DNA from: Planctomycetes bacterium syqfu
GTDB lineage: Bacteria; Planctomycetota; Phycisphaerae; Phycisphaerales; Phycisphaeraceae
Assembly: GCA_020974905.1 (NCBI GenBank)
Contig: CP087563.1
Span: 4,278,001-4,342,000 of the forward strand
Direction of reading: 5' to 3'
DNA: 64,000 nt
A model generated the notes under the pieces. That model was not told the DNA's origin and ran no database searches. It saw only the letters and a list, made by a program, of their open reading frames with translations. Position 1 is the stretch's first letter. Every line of letters starts with the position of its first letter. Made by a program: the position numbers and the translations under genes. Shown piece by piece: positions 52,926 through 58,885 of this stretch.

Positions 52926-53255
52926 TTACCGCGAAGTCCGGCCGCCGCCGCCGCCGGTTGCGTTGATGCGACCGAAATACTGGGCGAGGTTAATGTTCTG
53001 GACCAGGCGCAGTTGCTTGCGGGCGACGTCGGTGTTGTAAATCAACAGACGTTGGCTGGTGTTTTCGAGAATGCAGAGCACTTCGTCATTGTCGCGGGCG
53101 CGGAGGGTCATGGCACTGACCGGGGCGTCGTTGACGACCATCGCCGCGTTTGCCTCGGCGAGAATACTTTTATCCTGCAGTTGCATAAAGACCATCGCTG
53201 CCAACACAAAAGCTGACGCGAGCAGAGAATAACAGGCCAGGGTGGTTCTGTTCAT
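52926..53255 (-). CDS. Small exported or membrane-anchored protein, unknown
   Basis: The 109-aa protein has an N-terminal hydrophobic helix (LLASAFVLAAMVFMQLQ), a short beta-rich middle (AMTLRARDNDEVLCILENTS, RLLIYNTDVARKQLRLVQNI) and a Gly/Arg tail (FGRINATGGGGGRTSR). I recognise no family. A GAAAGGA-type site precedes the start. It forms a same-strand cluster with two other tiny exported proteins (53280 and 53748) between the two Exb modules, which hints at a common role. Confidence 0.7.
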   Translation of the reverse strand: MNRTTLACYSLLASAFVLAAMVFMQLQDKSILAEANAAMVVNDAPVSAMTLRARDNDEVLCILENTSQRLLIYNTDVARKQLRLVQNINLAQYFGRINATGGGGGRTSR

Positions 53256-53279
53256 GATGCGTATCCTTTCGTGTTGGGG

Positions 53280-53562
53280 TTAGTTACCGCGCAAAGCACC
53301 GAGCATGCTTGCACCGTCGATCGGTTCCCATGTATCGGTGGCGGAGTTGTAAAACGCCGCCACGATTCGGGCCGAGTTCATTTCAATGATGTAGATGACA
53401 TCCTGCTGACCGCGACCCTGTGTGGGGCCGGAGACCATCAGGAAACGCGCTGCGGCAAAGCCTTGAGCCTGCGCCGGCTGGGGAGCCAACGTCGTCAAAA
53501 CCAATGCCAGGAGCAGCACAACATTCAGCGCAATCAGCGGCTGGTAGTGAGCGTTTACCCAT
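53280..53562 (-). pseudogene. Small exported protein, unknown, with start out of frame
   Basis: The conserved-looking frame encodes a signal peptide (LIALNVVLLLALVLTTLAP, cleavage near QPAQA) and a short mature part (MVSGPTQGRGQQDVIYIIEM, NSARIVAAFYNSATDTWEPI). The part DVIYIIEMNSARI parallels LCILENTSQRLLIYN in the neighbouring small protein. An excellent ribosome site (AGGAGG) and ATG lie at 53562, but that ATG is in another frame, so a one-base shift would be needed to read MGKRSL into the signal peptide. In-frame alternatives are only a distant TTG at 53612. It is either a frameshift, a sequencing error or an unusual start. Confidence 0.55.
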
Positions 53563-53747
53563 CGTATTACCTCCTGTGATGTTAAACCGTCATGTTCGGG
53601 TTGAAGTTGCAATAAGGCGGGGCCGACTGGTCATTTACCGTGAGAAGTCGGAGATCAGGCATGTCCAGTGTCATGCACCTGTGACACCTCATTCGTCCAT
53701 CACATCACGTCGCGGACGATCAGGGCAAGGGCATCGTTACGTCAAAC

Positions 53748-53954
53748 TCAGTCCTGGTGTCCACGGCGAGAACCCCAGACGCTGGCCACGATAATCGCCA
53801 CCGACAGAATAAACGCAATAAACGCTGAAAGCCTGTAGCCTTTTTCCGGTGCCTTGTCCACGCTCAGGGCCTGCGCCCAGATTGGGGATGCTGTCACCAT
53901 CAAAGTCATCAAGGCCACGATAATGGATTGAAGCTTTTTCACAGACATGATCAT
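53748..53954 (-). CDS. Small membrane protein with signal peptide, unknown
   Basis: From ATG 53954 (MIMSVKKLQS) the 68-aa protein has a signal peptide (IIVALMTLMVTASPIWAQ) and one further helix near the C-terminus (LSAFIAFILSVAIIVASVWG) ending in basic residues (SRRGHQD). That topology resembles small subunits of membrane complexes. It belongs to the tiny-protein cluster between the two Exb modules. The start is uncertain because the ribosome site is weak; 53948 is an alternative. Confidence 0.55.
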   Translation of the reverse strand: MIMSVKKLQSIIVALMTLMVTASPIWAQALSVDKAPEKGYRLSAFIAFILSVAIIVASVWGSRRGHQD

Positions 53955-54146
53955 ACGACAGGTCCGGGGGGGGTTCAAGATGTTGGTCCAACAACCGTGA
54001 TCAATATCAACCATGCATAAAGCCAACACAAGCCGCCAGATGAATGACCAAGATCATGAAACAGCCGGTTTGTGAGCACCAAGAGCCGCGCACGCAGTAA
54101 GCGGATGCCCTGGGAGATGGACATGATGCCAGTCGTATTCAAAATT

Positions 54147-54220
54147 GAGCACCGGATGTTAATCCGGTGCCCGTTGTGCATATGTCAATCCAAGGGGCAC
54201 CGGGTTGACACCCGGTGCTC
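54147..54220. repeat. GAGCACCGG double-hairpin repeat, copy 2
   Basis: CACCGGAT-gtta-ATCCGGTG and GCACCGGGT-tgac-ACCCGGTGC show the same stems as copy 1 with different loops and linker. It lies in the 620-bp gap between the small membrane protein and PEP-CTERM genes; that gap otherwise holds one dRS3-like copy and a terminator. Confidence 0.85.
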
Positions 54221-54308
54221 AATGTCTCCTGGTCTGTGTCAAGTCAATTCGACCCTTAAAAACATCAACAATCTTAATTCATGAAAACACTTGTGACATG
54301 ACATGCAT

Positions 54309-54389
54309 CATGTCCGCAGGCGGGAATCCAGTGGCATTCTGTACGCACTTGCAAATATCACTGGACTCCCGCCTGCGCGGGAGTGACGG
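54309..54389 (+). repeat. dRS3-like double-hairpin repeat, copy 8
   Basis: Forward orientation, but the left hairpin has lost its first half: the GTCATTCCCGC start is replaced by an unrelated sequence. The right ACTCCCGCCTGCGCGGGAGT hairpin is intact. Confidence 0.82.
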
Positions 54390-54502
54390 AGAGTGGAGAC
54401 TCTTGGTCTGAGCTACTGGGCATCCGCTTACTACGTGCGCGGCTCATTGTGACGCCCCATCCCACGTTGACATAACACAACTCACCCAAAAATTCGCGCA
54501 TG

Positions 54503-54536
54503 AAAAAAGACTGCCAACATTCATCGGCAGCCTTTG
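54503..54536 (-). terminator. Intrinsic terminator of the PEP-CTERM gene
   Basis: On the minus strand AAAGGCTGCC and GGCAGTCTTT pair with one mismatch and are followed by a run of T. It lies 40 bp after the PEP-CTERM stop codon. Confidence 0.8.
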
Positions 54537-54574
54537 AGGGGTTGATTTTTAACTCAGAGTTTCAAACGATCGAA

Positions 54575-55309
54575 TCAGTGAACCTGACCACGACGGGGCT
54601 TGCGGTTGCGACCGAGCAACATGCCTGCACCGATGACCAACAGGGCTGCACTGGCCGGTTCGGGGACACCTGCGACATTGACCTTGAAGATCACGTCGTT
54701 GTAGTCCTGATCACCAAGCTTGCCGGAGCTCTTGTTGTAGCGGATGTCTTCCAGACCCACGAGCAGGCCCTGGTCGGTGTCGAAGATCAGGAAGTGATCG
54801 GTGACACGCGAGCCCTTGTTGTCTTCGTTCATGTCGTTGATGCTGTAGAACTGTTCATTGCCGGAGTTGACGTTGACGTAGAAGGCGAAGATGGAGTCTT
54901 CTTCGACGGTCACGGTTGCGATCGTGCCCACCGGGTCAATGTTGTTGGTAAAAGCATGGAGGTATGAGAAGTTCGACGGATCGGACAACGGAGCCCAGGC
55001 AACACCAAGCTGGTTGTTGTAGCTGGCGGAGGAACCGAGGTATTCGAAGGTGACATTGGCAGCACCGCCGGTGACGGTAAAGGCCTGCCACTGTGTCTGA
55101 TCGTTGGCAACGCTCAGGTCGTTACCTGCCACGGTAAAGCCGTAGGCATCAGCAACACTTTGCAGGGAGGGGTCAGCACTGTTGTAGACGGTATCACTGC
55201 CCGAGTCACCGAGTGTCAAGCCGGTGATGACTGCGGCATTGGCGGTCGAGAAGCTGCCAACAAGCACAGCCAGGCCGGTGAGAACTGTTTTGAGAATCTT
55301 CTTTTGCAT
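54575..55309 (-). CDS. PEP-CTERM sorted exported protein with DUF4114-like domain
   Basis: From ATG 55309 (MQKKILKTVLTGLAVLVGSF) the 244-aa protein has a signal peptide cut after NANA or ANA. The mature domain ends with GDQDYNDVIFKVNV, the acidic DxDxND loop typical of DUF4114 and similar calcium-binding domains. The C-terminus VPEPASAALLVIGAGMLLG followed by NRKPRR is a complete PEP-CTERM sorting signal: motif, membrane helix, basic tail. Exosortase (not in this window) would cut at the PEP motif and release or anchor the protein, usually together with exopolysaccharide. It stands alone between the two Exb modules. Confidence 0.9.
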   Translation of the reverse strand: MQKKILKTVLTGLAVLVGSFSTANAAVITGLTLGDSGSDTVYNSADPSLQSVADAYGFTVAGNDLSVANDQTQWQAFTVTGGAANVTFEYLGSSASYNNQLGVAWAPLSDPSNFSYLHAFTNNIDPVGTIATVTVEEDSIFAFYVNVNSGNEQFYSINDMNEDNKGSRVTDHFLIFDTDQGLLVGLEDIRYNKSSGKLGDQDYNDVIFKVNVAGVPEPASAALLVIGAGMLLGRNRKPRRGQVH

Positions 55310-55792
55310 GAGGTGTTCGCTTTCGTTTGCGGGTTCAAGCGTCGTGGCCAATAAACGGGTGGACTCTGACGCCAGAGTGCCCTGGACCTGTGTGAACCAA
55401 ACGATTTGGAAAATGCAATTGCCAAACAAAAAGATTCAAAATCCGCCCCAGACGTCCGGCTGTGACGGCTGCGGGAAGTTGGTAAAGATGGTCAGCTAAA
55501 AGGGACTAGAAACTAGAGACTTGGGACTAGGGTAAAGGCAGTGAAAAGCCTTGTCCCTCCCGGGGCACGGGTTGCCTTGCGTCACACCGGTGATGCGACC
55601 CGTGACGCAGGAGCGTCACGGCTTTCAAAGCCAACTCCCCGATTTTGCCGGTCACACTGCCCAGCCAAGAAGACAATTCACTAACGACCGATAATCCGCG
55701 TTGAATCCGACATCGCAATGCGTTAACGTGCATCAATCGCATCCATATAAAGACAACCAAACCCACCAAGCGGGTTTTCAGGGACGAAACCG
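55310..55792. other. 483-bp intergenic region between the PEP-CTERM gene and module B
   Basis: This gap must hold the promoter of the PEP-CTERM gene and that of module B. About 55555-55624 is a GC-rich palindromic block with GTGACGC-agga-GCGTCAC; its cgggttgccttg is shared with the hairpin at 23241. I see no gene and no convincing promoter. Confidence 0.5.
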
Positions 55793-56869
55793 TTGGAAGA
55801 CAAGGGATTTATTGACCAATCGCAGTGGCAGGCCATCCTGGATCAACAGGCCTCTGTCACTGCGCCGGATCAGAATCGCCCGATACCTTCGCCGGTGACG
55901 CCTTCCCGACGCATCGGCCCGTGGGCGTTGTCGATCCTGTTGCATGTCGTGCTGGTTGCCATCGCCTTGATCTGGGTCTGGCGTGACAAACCCCAACAGC
56001 GCATCCAACCTGTCATCCCCACCGCAACGCTCTCTGCCATGGCAGGTGGTCCGGCCATCGCGCCCGATCATCAGACGGTCGACGCGCTCCCCGAAGTGGA
56101 TATGCAGAAAATCATGACGCCCACCTTCGACGCCTTACCGGGCCTGGACACCGCACCAGGTGCTGACACCGCCTCCCTGCTCGCCCCCTTGCCCACTCCG
56201 ACTGCCATCGCCCCCAAACCCCAACCGATCGCACCCACCCCGACACCCACGCGCACCAACCCCTTTGCAGGCATCATGCCCCAGGCACTGGAACCGGCTG
56301 CCGCCTTCTTCGGTGTCGCAGGCAATGCCAAGCGCATCGTCTATGTCGTTGACGCGTCGGGCTCACTGGTCGACACGCTCCCTTACGTGCTCACGGAACT
56401 CAGTCGCTCCATCAGTCGCCTCGACAAGCAGCAGCAATTCACCGTGCTGTTTTTCCAGGGCAATGATCTACTGGAACTCCCCCCTGCCGGGACCGGCTTG
56501 CGACATGCCACCGCGGTGAACATCAACACGGCTGTGAAATGGATCACCCCCGAAGCGGGCAATCTCTTTGCCAAGGGGCGCTCCAACCCGTTACCTGCCA
56601 TCCGCAAAGCGTTGGGGTATCAGCCGGAGATGCTCTTCCTGCTCACCGACAACCTCGCTGCCCAGCAGACCGGCGTGCAGGATGATGCAGCATTGCTCGA
56701 TCAGATCACCCAAGCCAACACCACCCACGCTGCGATCCACACCATTCAGTTCCTTTACAGGGACGCAACGGATCAACAAGCTGAGAACGTGCCACTGCTC
56801 AAACAACTCGCAGACCGCAACGGCGGGAAATACACCTTCGTCGATGCCAAGGACCTTAAAACACCATGA
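55793..56869 (+). CDS. TonB-like VWA-domain protein (module B energy transducer, proposed)
   Basis: The 358-aa protein begins at TTG 55793, preceded by AGGGA. A cytoplasmic segment of 40 residues leads to one membrane helix (about 42-63) with S47-x3-H51 in ALSILLHVVL, the TonB/TolA coupling motif. A Pro/Thr-rich linker follows (PKPQPIAPTPTPTRTNPF), then a VWA domain from about residue 180 with RIVYVVDASGS (D187, S189, S191). It is shorter than the module A protein but has the same order of parts. Its stop overlaps the exbB start (ATGA). Here the VWA gene is first in the operon, whereas in module A it is last. Confidence 0.87.
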   Translation: MEDKGFIDQSQWQAILDQQASVTAPDQNRPIPSPVTPSRRIGPWALSILLHVVLVAIALIWVWRDKPQQRIQPVIPTATLSAMAGGPAIAPDHQTVDALPEVDMQKIMTPTFDALPGLDTAPGADTASLLAPLPTPTAIAPKPQPIAPTPTPTRTNPFAGIMPQALEPAAAFFGVAGNAKRIVYVVDASGSLVDTLPYVLTELSRSISRLDKQQQFTVLFFQGNDLLELPPAGTGLRHATAVNINTAVKWITPEAGNLFAKGRSNPLPAIRKALGYQPEMLFLLTDNLAAQQTGVQDDAALLDQITQANTTHAAIHTIQFLYRDATDQQAENVPLLKQLADRNGGKYTFVDAKDLKTP

Positions 56870-57723
56870 CCCCCGGAAGCCCCCAAACCAGCACAACGCC
56901 ATGCCACCTGCCTGGTCGATCCAAGTATCGATTGATCAGCACGGTCGGCTTATTCGTCACCGCGGTTTTATCACTCACCGCAACGCTCCACGCACAGGAC
57001 ACCCCTGCCAGTGACGGCTCGACTTTCGCTGCCATGTTCCTCTCCAGTGATGACGTGATCGGCCTGGCCATCATCTGGTTACTCTTAGCCATGAGCACCG
57101 TGAGCATTGCCTGGTCGCTTTGGCTGATGCTCAACGTCAAGCGTGCGATCCTCATCCCCACGCAGACCCAGGAGCAGGTGAGCATGATGCTCGCGGAGAA
57201 GCAGTACCGCCAGGCCATCGACTTTGCGCAGACGGATCATTCCTATCTGGGTCAACTCATCCGTGCTGCATTGGGTGAAGCAAGTAGTGGGTATGCTGCC
57301 ATGCAAAACGCCTTGGAAGAAACCGCGGACATTCAGACGGCGCGACTGCTCCGTCCTGTCGAATACCTCAACGTGCTGGGCAACATCGCCCCCATGATCG
57401 GACTCTTTGGCACGGTGTACGGGATGATCGTCGCTTTCCAGAAACTCGTCGCAGCAGGTGGTAAACCCAACCCCGCTGAACTGGCCGACGGCATCAGCAC
57501 CGCATTGGTCACCACCTTCTGGGGACTCGTCGTGGCCATCCCAGCGCTCGCCGCCTACGCCGTCCTGCGTAACCGCATCGAAGCACTCACCAGTGAAGGC
57601 TTACTCGCTGCTGACGAACTCATCCGCCCGTTCAAACCGGTCATGAAGTCCGCCGCCCCCGCTACACAGGCGATGCAAAACGCAGCAAGACCCCAACCGC
57701 GCCCGCATGGAGAGAATGGTTAA
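56866..57723 (+). CDS. exbB: ExbB/TolQ/MotA-family proton channel (module B)
   Basis: The 285-aa protein has an N-terminal signal-like helix (TVGLFVTAVLSLTATLHAQ) and then the ExbB core: IAPMIGLFGTVYGMIVAFQ and ISTALVTTFWGLVVAIPALA with the conserved Thr residues, ending in a Pro/Ala-rich tail. It is homologous to the module A channel but clearly diverged. The start codon lies in the stop of the VWA gene. The 10-mer CCCCCGGAAG sits right after its start codon (56870-56879). Confidence 0.93.
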   Translation: MTPGSPQTSTTPCHLPGRSKYRLISTVGLFVTAVLSLTATLHAQDTPASDGSTFAAMFLSSDDVIGLAIIWLLLAMSTVSIAWSLWLMLNVKRAILIPTQTQEQVSMMLAEKQYRQAIDFAQTDHSYLGQLIRAALGEASSGYAAMQNALEETADIQTARLLRPVEYLNVLGNIAPMIGLFGTVYGMIVAFQKLVAAGGKPNPAELADGISTALVTTFWGLVVAIPALAAYAVLRNRIEALTSEGLLAADELIRPFKPVMKSAAPATQAMQNAARPQPRPHGENG

Positions 57724-57743
57724 TCCAACGTTTCTGGTTTAAA

Positions 57744-57850
57744 GATTTTTACCACAGATGAACACAGATAAACACAGATGTAAGACAGTGATTCACAGAG
57801 AAGCCAATCCGCTTCTTATCTGTGTTCATCTGTGTTTATCTGTGGTTAAA
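57744..57850. repeat. CACAGATGAA-unit inverted repeat inside the module B operon
   Basis: The left arm accacagatgaacacagata pairs with the right arm tctgtgttcatctgtgttta and tctgtggt. TAAGACA (57781-57787) follows the left arm and aaagatttttacc precedes it. The element separates exbB from exbD in an operon in which the other junctions overlap, so it probably inserted there. Confidence 0.85.
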
Positions 57851-57875
57851 TTGCCTTGAACACAAGCGACTTGTT

Positions 57876-58382
57876 ATGTCACGCAGACTCCATAAATCCG
57901 AACCTGTCTCACCGCAGATGAACATGACGCCGTTGATTGACGTGACGTTTCAGTTGATCATTTTCTTCATGTTGGTGAGTAACATCATTGGCCAGGAAGC
58001 CGTGCCGATGAAGGTTCCGCAGTTGTTTGATCCGCAGACGCGGCAACTGGGCGAATCGGATCGCGTGGTCGTCAACGTCATCCCCAACGATGATGCAACT
58101 TTGAGTCCATGGGTGCAGGTCGGCTTAACGCGACTTCGCAGCACCGATCGCATCGCTATCAACGAAGCACTCACCGAAGCGGTGTCGAAGAATGCCAACG
58201 TGCAGGTCGTGCTGCGAGCTGATGGCTCACTGAACTATCAACAGGTCCGGCCGATCATCACTGCGATCCGAGATGCTGGCGTGAGTATCGTGCATCTGGT
58301 TGCTCAAGACGCCCCCGGAACTCCCGGAAGCCTCGAAAGCCCCGCAAATGCTGAGGGCTCCGGCGAAGGGGGCACACCATGA
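57876..58382 (+). CDS. exbD: ExbD/TolR-family motor subunit 1 (module B)
   Basis: From ATG 57876 (MSRRLHKSEP) the 168-aa protein has the ExbD helix with the conserved Asp (D22 in MNMTPLIDVTFQLIIFFML) and the periplasmic domain (RVVVNVIPNDDATLSPWVQV, VQVVLRADGSLNYQQVRPII). A longer upstream frame reads through the preceding repeat and is rejected. The C-terminus has a low-complexity Gly/Ser/Pro tail (GTPGSLESPANAEGSGEGG) whose DNA contains CCGGAAG microrepeats. Its stop overlaps the next gene's ATG. Confidence 0.92.
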   Translation: MSRRLHKSEPVSPQMNMTPLIDVTFQLIIFFMLVSNIIGQEAVPMKVPQLFDPQTRQLGESDRVVVNVIPNDDATLSPWVQVGLTRLRSTDRIAINEALTEAVSKNANVQVVLRADGSLNYQQVRPIITAIRDAGVSIVHLVAQDAPGTPGSLESPANAEGSGEGGTP

Positions 58383-58885
58383 GTGGACACACCTACGATC
58401 AGGCGACGTTAGCCAAGCGGTTTGCATCACGACGTGCAGCCAAGCGCAAGAGTCCGGTGATGCGGCTGAATCTGACGGCCATGATTGATGTGATTTTTTT
58501 GCTGCTGGTTTACTTCGTGGTCACCGCCAATTTTGCGACCGGTGAAGGTGTGTTGACGACGAATTTGCCAAGCAACGCTGCGGGTGATTTTGCGATTGAC
58601 GCCCCACCGGTGATGCCGTTGCGTGTGTATTTGTATGCCGGTGACAATGCACAAGCTTCCGGGGGCGAAGGATACAAAATCCGCATCGTCGGCCAAACCG
58701 ATCAACCCCAAACCTTCAGCGCGTTAGCAACGACACTGGAGCAACTCAGCAAGCACATGAATACGTCTGACCCCGTGATCATCCAGCCGGTAGGGCAGGT
58801 GAAATGGGAACACGTGTTAGGTGCGTTTAACGCTGCCGTCAAAGCCAAATTCCAGAACGTCCAATTCGGGGAGCAGACGCAGTGA
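58379..58885 (+). CDS. exbD: ExbD/TolR-family motor subunit 2 (module B)
   Basis: The 168-aa protein has a longer basic N-terminus (FASRRAAKRKSPVMRLNLTA), the helix with its Asp (D37 in AMIDVIFLLLVYFVV) and a periplasmic domain (VMPLRVYLYAGDNAQASGGE, DPVIIQPVGQVKWEHVLGAF). Two different ExbD proteins per ExbB suggest a heterodimeric core in the channel. The gene overlaps both neighbours: ATGA with the first exbD and TGATG with the TPR gene. Confidence 0.92.
   Translation: MSGHTYDQATLAKRFASRRAAKRKSPVMRLNLTAMIDVIFLLLVYFVVTANFATGEGVLTTNLPSNAAGDFAIDAPPVMPLRVYLYAGDNAQASGGEGYKIRIVGQTDQPQTFSALATTLEQLSKHMNTSDPVIIQPVGQVKWEHVLGAFNAAVKAKFQNVQFGEQTQ

Noticed and set aside
23339-54389. CCCGCGCAGGCGGG repeats as a CRISPR array
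   Set aside because: The copies are kilobases apart, there is no regular spacer pattern and no cas genes are present; they are dispersed double hairpins.
57822-57875. Upstream start for the module B exbD gene
   Set aside because: Those codons read through the CACAGATGAA repeat arm; ATG 57876 starts a normal ExbD N-terminus.
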